From Streptomyces sp. NBC_00820 (GTDB taxonomy: Bacteria; Actinomycetota; Actinomycetes; Streptomycetales; Streptomycetaceae): a stretch of 64,000 nucleotides of DNA. The stretch covers positions 1,935,001-1,999,000 of the forward strand of contig NZ_CP108882.1 of the NCBI RefSeq assembly GCF_036347055.1, in the 5' to 3' direction. The notes beneath the pieces were generated by a model. It did no database searches, had not been told where the DNA came from, and worked only from the letters and a program-made list of their open reading frames with translations. Shown here in pieces: positions 1 to 8,265 of the stretch (its first letter is position 1; the number at the start of each line of letters is the position of its first letter). The translations under genes were made by a program, and so were the position numbers.

Positions 1-385
1 CCTCGACCCGATCAACGTGCACCCGCTGCCGGCGCAGAAGGCGATCCTCGACGCCTTCATCCAGCTGGGCTTCCGCTTCAAGCACGCGGACATGGAGCGC
101 GGCCACATCCGGGGCACCCGGCAGCGGCTGCCGTTCTACCAGGAGATCGAGTTCCACCCGCCGGCGCAGTACCGGGGACTGAACCAGGTCGAGCTGAGCT
201 TCGTGGCGGACGAGCACGCGATGGACGTCATCCTGGAGATGGACAAGAAGCCGGGTCTGTTCAGCGAGGGCTCGGACACCTTCCGGTCCTTCCAGGTGGG
301 GCTGCACGACTTCCACACCACCGACTGGGCGGCGTACCTCAACCAGTGGCTGTCCGAGGTCGGCAGCCGGCGCAACTGGTTCTAG
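1..385 (+). CDS. Spo0M-family sporulation-control protein, C-terminal part (5' end outside window)
   Basis: The reading frame is open from the left edge and ends at TAG 383-385, leaving about 127 residues of the C-terminal half. The pattern (HPLPAQKAILDAF, then HIRGTRQRLPFYQEIEF, then VELSFVADEHAMDVILEMDK) matches the Spo0M arrestin-like family, which is about 250 residues in Bacillus and actinomycetes. In Bacillus, Spo0M modulates sporulation; the role in Streptomyces is not established. No signal peptide or membrane segment lies in the visible part. The TAG stop codon lies inside the CTAG that begins the inverted-repeat element immediately downstream, so the gene runs directly into that element. 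Confidence 0.8.
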   Translation, partial: LDPINVHPLPAQKAILDAFIQLGFRFKHADMERGHIRGTRQRLPFYQEIEFHPPAQYRGLNQVELSFVADEHAMDVILEMDKKPGLFSEGSDTFRSFQVGLHDFHTTDWAAYLNQWLSEVGSRRNWF

Positions 386-550
386 GGGGTGTCTCCCCGA
401 TCTTCGCGGGTCCGCGACGCCCGGCACGGCACCTCGCCACACGGCCGAACCGCCCACGTACGCCCAGTACGAGGACGATCCGACCGCACGCCGAGGCACC
501 GCACCGGACGCCGCGGCCTGATCCACAAAGATCGAAGAGACACCCCCTAG
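382..550. mobile_element. MITE-like inverted-repeat element, copy A (169 bp)
   Basis: The segment begins CTAGGGGGTGTCTC and ends with its reverse complement. The terminal inverted repeats extend about 31 bp with five mismatches. Two internal blocks of 32 and 33 bp (about 410-441 and 492-524) are identical to blocks in the copy at 16872-17039. There is no ORF of note. The CTAG at each end could be a 4-bp target duplication, as reported for some IS5-family (IS427-like) elements. It may be a non-autonomous element or a REP-like unit. Four GATC sites lie inside it. Confidence 0.75.
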
Positions 551-576
551 GCTCAAACCACTGAACGGAACCGATC

Positions 577-582
577 AGGAGG
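577..582 (+). promoter_or_regulatory. Strong Shine-Dalgarno that fixes the PEBP gene start
   Basis: AGGAGG lies 7 nt before the GTG at 590 and supports that start. Confidence 0.6.
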
Positions 583-589
583 TATCCAG

Positions 590-1129
590 GTGACCGAGCT
601 CAAGCGGCGGCCGCTCCCCCATGACTTCCATCCGCCCGTGCCGTCGTTCACGGTGACGAGTGAGGACGTCGAGGAGGGCGGGATTCTGCGGGACGCCCAG
701 GTCTACGCGGAGGGGAACATGTCTCCGCAGCTGAGCTGGGCGGGCTTCCCGCCGGAGACCAAGAGCTTCGCCGTGACCTGCTACGACCCCGACGCACCGA
801 CCGGCAGCGGGTTCTGGCACTGGGTCCTGTTCGACATCCCGGCCTCCGTGACGGAGCTGCCGGCGGGTGCGGGCAGCGGCACTTTCGTGGGGCTGCCCGA
901 GGGTGCCGTACAGGTGCGCAACGACTACGGGACGAAGGACTTCGGCGGTGCGGCTCCGCCGCCCGGTGACGGTCCGCACCGATACGTCTTCACCGTGTAC
1001 GCGGTGGACGAGGAGAAGCTCGGTCCGGACTCGGACGTGTCTCCCGCCGTCGTCGGTTTCAATCTGCGGTTCCACACGATCGCGCGTGGACAGCTCGTCG
1101 GGGAGTACGAGAACCCCGGAAAGGGCTGA
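590..1129 (+). CDS. YbhB/YbcL-family (PEBP, Raf kinase inhibitor-like) protein
   Basis: A 179-residue cytoplasmic protein of the bacterial phosphatidylethanolamine-binding protein family. The signature DPDAPTGSGFWHWVLFDIP (about residues 66-84) forms the anion-binding pocket, and a later GPHRYVFTVYAVD segment is also typical. Length is normal for the family (150-180). The biochemical role of bacterial PEBP proteins is unclear; small-ligand binding is the usual suggestion. GTG start is chosen because of the AGGAGG 7 nt upstream. It is transcribed alone: an inverted-repeat element lies upstream and a strong terminator downstream. Confidence 0.88.
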   Translation: MTELKRRPLPHDFHPPVPSFTVTSEDVEEGGILRDAQVYAEGNMSPQLSWAGFPPETKSFAVTCYDPDAPTGSGFWHWVLFDIPASVTELPAGAGSGTFVGLPEGAVQVRNDYGTKDFGGAAPPPGDGPHRYVFTVYAVDEEKLGPDSDVSPAVVGFNLRFHTIARGQLVGEYENPGKG

Positions 1130-1170
1130 CGGCCCGCCGCCGATCTCAGCCGAGCGTTCCTGGAACGTTT

Positions 1171-1215
1171 GCCCGCCTCTGGTCTTGGAAGTGATCGGAG
1201 GCGGGCATTTTTTTA
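1171..1215 (+). terminator. Rho-independent terminator after the PEBP gene
   Basis: GCCCGCCTC (1171) pairs with GAGGCGGGC ending at 1206, followed by a run of seven T. This is one of the few canonical U-tract terminators in the window. Confidence 0.85.
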
Positions 1216-1299
1216 TTGCGTTGTCCATCTCGGCGCGCCCGTACAGAGTTGATCCGAGCCCGCCCGGGGGTGGGCGGGCGCACACGGGAGGTGGGCGGG

Positions 1300-1806
1300 A
1301 TGCGTGACACGTTGGTCCTCAACGCGAGCTTCGAGCCGCTGTCGACGGTGACTCTGAACCGAGCGGTCGTCCTGGTGCTGCAGGACAAGGCGGTGGTCGA
1401 GCAGGCCCATCCCGAGCTGCGCATGCGCGGTGCGGATCTGGACATACCCGCACCCCGGGTGATCAGGCTGTGCCGGTACGTACGAGTGCCGTTCCGAAGA
1501 CAAGCGCCCTGGTCGAGGCGGGGGGTGCTGGTCAGGGACCGGCACCGGTGCGCGTACTGCGGGCGGCGGGCGACGACCGTGGACCACGTGGTGCCGCGGG
1601 CGCAGGGTGGGCAGGACACGTGGCTGAACACGGTCGCCGCGTGCGCGGAGGACAACCACCGCAAGGCCGCCAGGACACCGGAGGAGGCGGGGATGACGCT
1701 GCTGCGCCCGCCGTTCGAACCGACGCCCCAGGACGCGATGCTGCTGGCGCTGGGGCCGGACGACTTCGACGCGCTGCCGCAGTGGCTGGCTCAGCCCGCC
1801 GCCTAG
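1300..1806 (+). CDS. HNH endonuclease family protein
   Basis: A 168-residue protein with a C-terminal HNH nuclease fold: CAYC (C84, C87), DH at 95-96, then AAC (C115) and DNHRK (119-122). The two Cys pairs probably hold a structural zinc, and the DH pair would sit in the catalytic beta-beta-alpha-metal site. The N-terminal half (LVLNASFEPLSTVTLNRAVVLVL) is the conserved part of the common actinobacterial group of stand-alone HNH proteins. The ATG at 1300 is preceded by GGGAGGTG; an in-frame extension to 1216 is rejected because it lies in the preceding terminator and lacks an SD. The substrate is unknown; no restriction partner is nearby. Confidence 0.88.
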   Translation: MRDTLVLNASFEPLSTVTLNRAVVLVLQDKAVVEQAHPELRMRGADLDIPAPRVIRLCRYVRVPFRRQAPWSRRGVLVRDRHRCAYCGRRATTVDHVVPRAQGGQDTWLNTVAACAEDNHRKAARTPEEAGMTLLRPPFEPTPQDAMLLALGPDDFDALPQWLAQPAA

Positions 1807-1812
1807 GGGGTG

Positions 1813-1860
1813 CGCGAAAGAGGGGCTCGCCTTCCTGGGAAGGCGAGCCCCTCTTTCGCG
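1813..1860. terminator. 48-bp perfect hairpin between convergent genes
   Basis: Two 23-bp arms (CGCGAAAGAGGGGCTCGCC... and its exact complement) are separated by only 2 nt (TG). It lies between the convergent HNH and SPFH genes and can serve as a bidirectional terminator. Confidence 0.8.
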
Positions 1861-1887
1861 TGCGGGTGAGATCGCGTGCGGGTGAGA

Positions 1888-2847
1888 TCAGTCGATCGAC
1901 GGCTTCTCTCGGCGTTCCGTGCTCGCGCCACCGCTCTGGTGCGGGACGGAACCGCCGCCACCGCCACCGCCCAGGCCGCCGAAGTTGCCCATCGCGCCGG
2001 ACAGGCCCTTGAGGGCGTCGCCGATCTCGCTGGGGACGATCCAGAGCTTGTTGGCGTTGCCCTCGGCGATCTTGGGGAGCATCTGGAGGTACTGGTAGGA
2101 GAGGAGCTTCTGGTCGGGGTCGCCGGCGTGGATCGCCTCGAAGACCGTACGGACCGCCTGCGCCTCGCCCTCGGCGCGCAGGGCGGCGGCCTTGGCCTCG
2201 CCCTCGGCGCGCAGGATCTGGGACTGCTTCTCGCCCTCGGCGGTGAGGATGGCCGCCTGGCGTGTGCCCTCGGCGGTGAGGATCGCGGCGCGCTTGTCCC
2301 GGTCGGCGCGCATCTGCTTCTCCATCGAGTCCTGGATGGAGGTCGGCGGCTCGATGGCCTTCAGCTCGACACGGTTGACGCGGATGCCCCACTTGCCGGT
2401 GGCCTCGTCGAGGACGCCGCGCAGCGCCGCGTTGATCTCCTCGCGGGAGGTCAGGGTCCGCTCCAGGTCCATGCCGCCGATGATGTTGCGCAGTGTGGTG
2501 ACGGTGAGCTGCTCGATCGCCTGGATGTAGCTGGCGACCTCGTAGGTGGCGGCCCGGGCGTCGGTCACCTGGTAGTAGATGACGGTGTCGATGTTCACGA
2601 CCAGGTTGTCCTGGGTGATCACCGGCTGGGGCGGGAACGGTACGACCTGCTCGCGCAGGTCGATGCGGTTGCGGATGGTGTCGATGAACGGGACCACGAT
2701 GTTGAGGCCCGCGTTCAGGGTGCGTGTGTAGCGGCCGAAGCGCTCGACGATGGCGGCGCTGGCCTGTGGGATGACCTGGATGGTCTTGATCAGGGCGATG
2801 AAGACCAACACCACCAGAATGATCAGGACGATGATGACCGGTTCCAT
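1888..2847 (-). CDS. SPFH/Band 7 (stomatin-like) membrane protein
   Basis: A 319-residue protein with one N-terminal transmembrane helix (about 3-22), an SPFH/Band 7 domain (about 24-185, with VERFGRYTRTLNAGLNIVVPFID) and a coiled-coil region rich in AEGE repeats (about 190-235) that drives oligomerisation. The tail has a poly-Gly stretch (GGLGGGGGGG) and a charged end. Family members form ring or cage assemblies on the membrane and work with NfeD proteins and membrane proteases. The downstream-facing NfeD gene lies 111 bp upstream on the same strand, which supports a functional pair. The ATG at 2847 places the membrane helix at the extreme N-terminus. Confidence 0.93.
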   Translation of the reverse strand: MEPVIIVLIILVVLVFIALIKTIQVIPQASAAIVERFGRYTRTLNAGLNIVVPFIDTIRNRIDLREQVVPFPPQPVITQDNLVVNIDTVIYYQVTDARAATYEVASYIQAIEQLTVTTLRNIIGGMDLERTLTSREEINAALRGVLDEATGKWGIRVNRVELKAIEPPTSIQDSMEKQMRADRDKRAAILTAEGTRQAAILTAEGEKQSQILRAEGEAKAAALRAEGEAQAVRTVFEAIHAGDPDQKLLSYQYLQMLPKIAEGNANKLWIVPSEIGDALKGLSGAMGNFGGLGGGGGGGSVPHQSGGASTERREKPSID

Positions 2848-2958
2848 CGTGTTCCCCGTACCCCTCTCTGCCTGGGCGACTGCGGCAGATCCTGTGGTTG
2901 TCGAAGATCTTGCTGGTCGAGTCTGACAGACCGTTGGGCAACTCGGGGGCCAGATAGC

Positions 2959-3390
2959 TCAGATGACGATCGCGGTGGCCCCTTCGATCTCCACGACGTC
3001 CACCTCCTGGCCGACGTCGTAGGCGCGGCCGGTGTCGAGGGAGCGGGCCGACCAGACCTCCCCGGCGAGCTTGATGCGGCCGCCGGAGGAGTCGACGCGC
3101 TCCAGGACGACGGCCTGCCTGCCCTTCAACGCGTCCACGCCGGTGGCCAGTCGGGGGAGCCCGCGTGCGTGCCGGGCCGCGATGGGGCGGACGACGGCGA
3201 TGAGGGCGACCGAGACGACGACGAAGGCGAGGACCTGGGGGACGGCGCCGAAGCCGAGGCCGGCGACGATCGCGGCCGCGACGGCTCCCACCGCGAGCAT
3301 GCCGAACTCCGGCATCGCGGTGACCACGAGCGGGATTCCGAGCGCCGCCGCACCGACGAGCCACCACACCCATGCCCCGATGTCGTTCAC
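2959..3390 (-). CDS. NfeD family membrane protein
   Basis: A 143-residue short-form NfeD protein: three hydrophobic segments (about 8-27, 30-50 and 53-70) followed by a soluble OB-fold NfeD domain (about 78-143). The domain contains LKGRQAVVLERVDSSGGRIKLAGEVWSA and ends in the beta-rich VDVVEIEGATAIVI. NfeD proteins pair with SPFH proteins in bacteria, and the adjacent stomatin-like gene fits that. Probable role is organisation of membrane microdomains; the client is unknown. Confidence 0.9.
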   Translation of the reverse strand: MNDIGAWVWWLVGAAALGIPLVVTAMPEFGMLAVGAVAAAIVAGLGFGAVPQVLAFVVVSVALIAVVRPIAARHARGLPRLATGVDALKGRQAVVLERVDSSGGRIKLAGEVWSARSLDTGRAYDVGQEVDVVEIEGATAIVI

Positions 3391-3461
3391 GTGGTCATGG
3401 TAGGGCCGGGGCCGGGCGGCGGACAGGGTGCGTACCGGATGCGGACCGGGACGCGGCGGCG

Positions 3462-4253
<792 letters not shown>

Positions 4254-4403
4254 GAGCGCGTTGTCTCCCCTTGCAGTGTGCCGGTCTCGGCTGTCGCGTA
4301 CGCCTGTGGGCTCGGTCCGCCGCGCCGTGGGCGCAGCCCCCTATGAAATCTACGCCACGCGTACACCGCTCCATCCCATCGGTCCGGTCCTTAGGGTGGG
4401 TGC

Positions 4404-5192
4404 ATGCTCTCGGAACCACGTTCAGGACGTCTCGCCGCTTGGGGAAATGCCCTATTGGCCGGATTTACCTCTCCGGATGACGCCGCACTCGCCATCGTCG
4501 GGGAGGACGCGGTGCACCGGGTGGAGGGGCTGCCGGGTGAGTCCGCTCCGGTCGGGCTGACCCTCGCCCTGGGGCGGCTGCGGTCGCTGGGGGCGACGGG
4601 GCTGCGGGTGGCGCTGCCCGTGCCGGGGCATCCGCTGGGGCTGAGCGGGCCGCCGGAGTTCAACGCGCGGGCGCTGGAGGCCGAGGAGGCCGCGGTCTGC
4701 TTCGGTGCCGCGTTCGGGCTGGTGCCGAAGGTGTACGAGGCCGGGCCCGCGGGCGATGTGCACGTCGAGGTGGTCTGGCACGTGCTGCCGGTGCGGGAGG
4801 CGCCGCCCGCCGACGTGCCGTCGCTGGGCGAGGCCGAGCGGGAGCTGGCCGAGGCCCTGCGGGAGGCGACCGTGGTGCTGTCGCGGCTGGACGTGGCCGG
4901 GTCGGGTCCGGTGGCGGAGGCGGCCATCGAGGCGTACCGGGCGCGGGCCGAGCACGGGCGGGAGGTTCTGGCGCCGGGTTATCCGCAGCGGGCGGTGCGG
5001 GTGCTGGAGCTGGCGCGGCGGGTCGGGCTGCTGGTGTCCCTGGCGTACGACAACGGGCACGGGGGCGCGGTCAGTTCCGCCGAGATGGCGGCGCGGGCGG
5101 AGGCGCTGCGGCCGGTGGAGCGTACGGCCCGGCGGGCGCAGGTGGCGGCGTACAACTCCGTTGTGGAGGAGCGGGAGCGCGGGAGCCGCTGA
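4404..5192 (+). CDS. Conserved actinobacterial protein of unknown function
   Basis: A 262-residue protein with no signal peptide or membrane segment. It is Ala/Leu/Glu-rich with mixed alpha-beta character: an N-terminal region (LAAWGNALLAGFTSPDDAALAIVG) resembling a DNA- or nucleotide-binding fold, and a helical C-terminal half (about 150-262). I recognise it only as a protein widely kept in Streptomyces at this position next to the ABC ATPase and chpE; no catalytic motif is evident. ATG 4404 is the first start after the divergent promoter region. Confidence 0.75.
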   Translation: MLSEPRSGRLAAWGNALLAGFTSPDDAALAIVGEDAVHRVEGLPGESAPVGLTLALGRLRSLGATGLRVALPVPGHPLGLSGPPEFNARALEAEEAAVCFGAAFGLVPKVYEAGPAGDVHVEVVWHVLPVREAPPADVPSLGEAERELAEALREATVVLSRLDVAGSGPVAEAAIEAYRARAEHGREVLAPGYPQRAVRVLELARRVGLLVSLAYDNGHGGAVSSAEMAARAEALRPVERTARRAQVAAYNSVVEERERGSR

Positions 5193-5321
5193 GCGGTGGC
5201 GTCCGTTGCCCGGTGTTCAGGGGGGCGCGGTGCGCCCGCGTGCGTGTCCGCGTGTGTGTCCGCGTGTGTGTCCGTGGGGCTGGGCGCTCCCAGATCCCCG
5301 CTGCGGCCCTGAGCGGGCCGC

Positions 5322-5367
5322 CTCCTCGACGCCGGACGGGCTGGAGTGCCCGTCCGGCGTCGAGGAG
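5322..5367. terminator. Hairpin between convergent genes
   Basis: CTCCTCGACGCCGGACGGGC pairs with its exact complement across a 6-nt loop. It separates the unknown gene from chpE and can work in both directions. Just before it, at about 5228-5272, is a short imperfect run of CGTGTGTGTC-type repeats. Confidence 0.75.
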
Positions 5368-5385
5368 TGAACCTGGTTACGTCGC

Positions 5386-5634
5386 TCAGCGGTTGAGGCC
5401 GAGGTTGCCGAAGGCCGGGTTCAGGATGCCGATGACGCTCACGCTGTTGCCGACGGCGTTCACCGGGACGTGCACCGGGACCTGGATGACGTTGCCCGAG
5501 ACGACACCCGGGGAGCCCTTGGCCTGACCGTCGGCGTGCGAGCCGTGGGTGGTGGCGGAGGCCATCCCCGCGCCGGCGGCCACCAGGCCTCCGGCCACCA
5601 TCGTCACGGCTGCTGCCTTCTTCAGGTTCTTCAC
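5386..5634 (-). CDS. chpE: Short chaplin ChpE (secreted surfactant amyloid protein)
   Basis: An 82-residue secreted protein: Sec signal peptide (about 1-27, MKNLKKAAAVTMVAGGLVAAG, cleaved after ASA) and one chaplin domain (about 41-82, SPGVVSGNVIQVPVHVPVN then GNSVSVIGILNPAFGN). Chaplins assemble into the amphipathic film that lets aerial hyphae escape surface tension. Most short chaplins carry two Cys in this domain; both positions are non-Cys here (NAVGN, GNLGLN), which is the recognised hallmark of ChpE. AGGAGGGG precedes the ATG. It lies alone between a terminator hairpin and the two-component system. Confidence 0.95.
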   Translation of the reverse strand: MKNLKKAAAVTMVAGGLVAAGAGMASATTHGSHADGQAKGSPGVVSGNVIQVPVHVPVNAVGNSVSVIGILNPAFGNLGLNR

Positions 5635-5805
5635 TGTCCAACCCCTCCTAGGCGTTCACCGCGACGATTCGCCGCGGCACGCACTGGAGAACGGCCGCGA
5701 GGGCCGGAGGATGCGCCATCCGGGTGACATTCCCACGACGGTATGAATCTCAGTCCGGAGTGGAACCCTCCGTATTGTCGTGGGCGACGCGGAGGCCAGG
5801 ACGTC

Positions 5806-6447
5806 TCAGCCGGTCACCCCGTGGCGTACGGCCCACAGCGCGGCCTGGGTGCGGTCGGAGAGGTCGAGCTTCATCAGGATGTTCGAGACGTGTGTCTTGA
5901 CGGTCTTCTCGGACAGCACCAGGGCGCGGGCGATCTCCCGGTTGGAGCGGCCGTCGGCTATCAGACCGAGCACCTCGCGCTCCCGCTCGGTGAGCGAACC
6001 GCCTCTGCCCTGACCGGAGGTGGCCTCCTCCTGGGAGAGCAGGGCACCGGCCACCTCGGGCTGGAGCAGGATGTGGCCGGCGTGGACCGAGCGGATGGCG
6101 CCCGCGAGCGCGTCGGGGTCCACGTCCTTGTAGACGTATCCGGCCGCGCCCGCGCGCAGGGCCGGTACGACCGTGCGCTGTTCGGTGAAGCTGGTGACGA
6201 TCAGCACGCGCGCGGGGTTGTCGAGTTCGCGCAGTCCGCGCAGGGCGTCGATGCCGTCCATGCCCGGCATCTTGATGTCCATGAGGACGACGTCGGGGCG
6301 CAACTCCTCGGCGCGGGCGACCCCTTCGGCACCGTCGGCGGCCTCGCCGACGACCTCGATGTCGTCCTGGACCTCCAGGAAGGTGCGCAGGCCCCGGCGG
6401 ACGACCTGGTGGTCGTCGACGAGCAGCACCTTGATCGCGTCAGCCAC
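5806..6447 (-). CDS. NarL/FixJ-family response regulator
   Basis: A 213-residue DNA-binding response regulator. The receiver domain (about 5-122) has the acidic pair D11-D12 and the phospho-acceptor D57 in VVLMDIKMPG. The LuxR-type HTH (about 148-205) contains LTEREREVLGLIADGRSNREIA. Its ATG overlaps the end of the upstream histidine-kinase gene by 8 bp, so the two are co-transcribed and translationally coupled. Target genes are unknown. Confidence 0.93.
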   Translation of the reverse strand: MADAIKVLLVDDHQVVRRGLRTFLEVQDDIEVVGEAADGAEGVARAEELRPDVVLMDIKMPGMDGIDALRGLRELDNPARVLIVTSFTEQRTVVPALRAGAAGYVYKDVDPDALAGAIRSVHAGHILLQPEVAGALLSQEEATSGQGRGGSLTEREREVLGLIADGRSNREIARALVLSEKTVKTHVSNILMKLDLSDRTQAALWAVRHGVTG

Positions 6448-7585
6448 CGGGGACCTCCATCTCGATCGTGGCGCCCTTGCCGGGCGCCGATTCCACGGTC
6501 AGCGTGCCGCCCACGCCGCTCGCCCGGTCCCGCATGGAGACGAGGCCGAGGTGGCGTCCGGCGCGGCGGACCGTCGTGGGGTCGAAGCCGCCGCCGTCGT
6601 CGGTGACGCGCAGGACGACCCCGCCTCCGCGCCGGCCGACGGTGACCTCGACGTGCTCGGCGCCGGAGTGGCGCAGGGCGTTGTGCAGGGCCTCCTGGGC
6701 GACGCGGAGCAGCGCCTCCTCCTGGGCCGCGGGCAGGGCGCGGAAGCCGGTGGCGGCGAACGTCACCCGGGCGGTGTGGGCGCGGTCGAGCACCTGTATC
6801 TGGGTGCGCAGGGTGGCGACGAGGCCGTCCTCGTCCAGGGCCGCGGGGCGCAGCTCGACCACGGCGGCGCGCAGTTCGTCGGCGGCCTCGGCGGCGAGCG
6901 CGGCCACCTGGTGCAGTTCGCCCTTGGCGCGGGCGGGGTCGCGGTCGACGAGGGCGGCGGCGGCCTGGGCGGTCAGGCGCAGGGAGAAGAGTTTCTGGCT
7001 GACCGCGTCGTGCAGTTCATGGGCGAGGCGGGAGCGCTCCTCGGCGATGGTCAGTTCGCGGCTGCGCTCGTACAGGCGGGCGTTGGTGAGGGCGATGGCG
7101 GCGTGCTGGGCCAGGGTGTCGAGCAGTTCCTCGTCCTCCGCGGTGAAGCCGCAGCCCCCCTCGGGTTTCGGGCAGTTCTTGTTGGCGAGGAAGAGCGCGC
7201 CGATGACTTCGTCGCCGTCGCGGATCGGCAGGCCGAGGAAGTCGACGAGGTCCGGGTGGGCGGCGGGCCAGCCTTCGAAGCGCGGGTCCTTGCGCACGTC
7301 GGCGAGACGCTCGGGCCGGGCCTCGTGCAGCATCGCGGCGAGGATGCCGTGCTGGCGGGGCAGCGGGCCGATGGCCTTCCACTGGGCGTCGCTGACGCCG
7401 TCGACGACGAACTGGGCGAAGCCGCCGTGGTCGTCGGGGACGCCGAGGGCGGCGTACTGGGCGTCGAGCAGTTCACGGGCGGAGGCGACGATCGTCTTGA
7501 GGACGTCGCGCACCTCCAGGTGCCTGCTCATGGCCAGCAACGCGGCGCTCACCGCGGCGAGGCCGGACCGGGGACCTTGACTCAT
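6440..7585 (-). CDS. GAF-domain sensor histidine kinase (NarL-type partner)
   Basis: A 381-residue cytoplasmic kinase without membrane segments: GAF domain (about 22-172), HisKA_3 dimerisation helix with H192 in LAHELHDAVSQ, and a HATPase_c domain (VAQEALHNALRHS, DDGGGFDP, GLVSMRDRA). The GAF domain contains two cysteines seven residues apart (C138 and C145 in NKNCPKPEGGCGFT), a possible redox or metal sensor. The start is set at ATG 7585; the longer open frame to 8107 is low-complexity Arg/Pro/Ala-rich sequence. The SD (GAGG) is unusually close to this ATG, so a nearby alternative start is possible. Confidence 0.9.
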   Translation of the reverse strand: MSQGPRSGLAAVSAALLAMSRHLEVRDVLKTIVASARELLDAQYAALGVPDDHGGFAQFVVDGVSDAQWKAIGPLPRQHGILAAMLHEARPERLADVRKDPRFEGWPAAHPDLVDFLGLPIRDGDEVIGALFLANKNCPKPEGGCGFTAEDEELLDTLAQHAAIALTNARLYERSRELTIAEERSRLAHELHDAVSQKLFSLRLTAQAAAALVDRDPARAKGELHQVAALAAEAADELRAAVVELRPAALDEDGLVATLRTQIQVLDRAHTARVTFAATGFRALPAAQEEALLRVAQEALHNALRHSGAEHVEVTVGRRGGGVVLRVTDDGGGFDPTTVRRAGRHLGLVSMRDRASGVGGTLTVESAPGKGATIEMEVPGG

Positions 7586-8150
7586 GTCCTCACGGTACCG
7601 GCGGGGTGTGACAACGCGGATCGGACCTGTGACGGCCCGCCCGGGGCCGATGGGCCTAGGTCTCACGGGGTAGGCCGCCGGGCACGGCCGTACGACGTAC
7701 GCCGAGGGTGCCGGCCGTGCGACGCGCCTCGCGGGTGCCCGGGCGGGCGGTGGGCCGTGCGACGCGGGTGCCGGGCGGGCGGTGGGCGGTCGAGCTGCTG
7801 GAGGCCGCCGGAGGCCGTGGTACCCGCGCGCGAGCGGGCGGGCCCGCAGGAGTAGGGGTGCGGTTGCCGGGCGGGGCGTGACCGGTGCCCGAGGAGTCGC
7901 CGAGCGGGCGCGGCGACGGGCCGTGGTGGGCGCGGGTGTCCGGTGCGGAGGGGCTCGGGGCGCCGCGGGAGCACGGGCGGACACCGCTGCTCCTCTACGG
8001 AGCGGGACCGGACGCGTCCGGCCGACCCTCCCCGGAGAGGTCCTCACCCAGAGCATTGCGTCAGCAACTCCCGGTGAGACCGATCTTCGCGCCATGTGAG
8101 GCCGCACATAGGGTGCACATCACGTACGAACGGACATAGGAGATAAAGCC
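7586..8150. other. Gene-free GC-rich spacer with short direct repeats
   Basis: No convincing gene on either strand; open frames here are Arg/Pro/Ala-rich shadows. At about 7706-7790 a unit of roughly 35-40 bp (GCCGTGCGACGCG, then GGGCGGGCGGTGGGC) occurs twice in tandem. The region must hold the promoter of the two-component operon. Confidence 0.6.
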
Positions 8151-8172
8151 ATCCCGTGCGAGCGGGACAGAC

Positions 8173-8190
8173 GTACCGATCTGTACCGAT
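8173..8190. promoter_or_regulatory. Direct repeat GTACCGAT x2, 10-bp period
   Basis: GTACCGAT at 8173-8180 recurs exactly at 8183-8190. A direct repeat with one helical-turn spacing, 45-60 bp upstream of a putative -35, is the layout of an OmpR/MtrA-class response-regulator box or another dimeric activator site. No regulator is assigned. Confidence 0.35.
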
Positions 8191-8233
8191 TTGCCCTTGG
8201 CTGATCCACTACCCGGCTTCGTACATCACACCT

Positions 8234-8262
8234 TTGCCAGGGCATTTTGCTGCCGCTAAGAA
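8234..8262 (+). promoter_or_regulatory. Candidate promoter for the SLT transglycosylase gene
   Basis: TTGCCA (8234-8239), 17-bp spacer, TAAGAA (8257-8262). The predicted start at about 8267-8270 coincides with the 5' arm of the structured leader. Confidence 0.45.
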
Positions 8263-8265
8263 TTG

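Noticed and set aside
1532..3373. 613-codon frame antisense to or overlapping SPFH and NfeD
   Set aside because: Arg/Pro/Gly-rich shadow; the SPFH and NfeD frames have clear domains.
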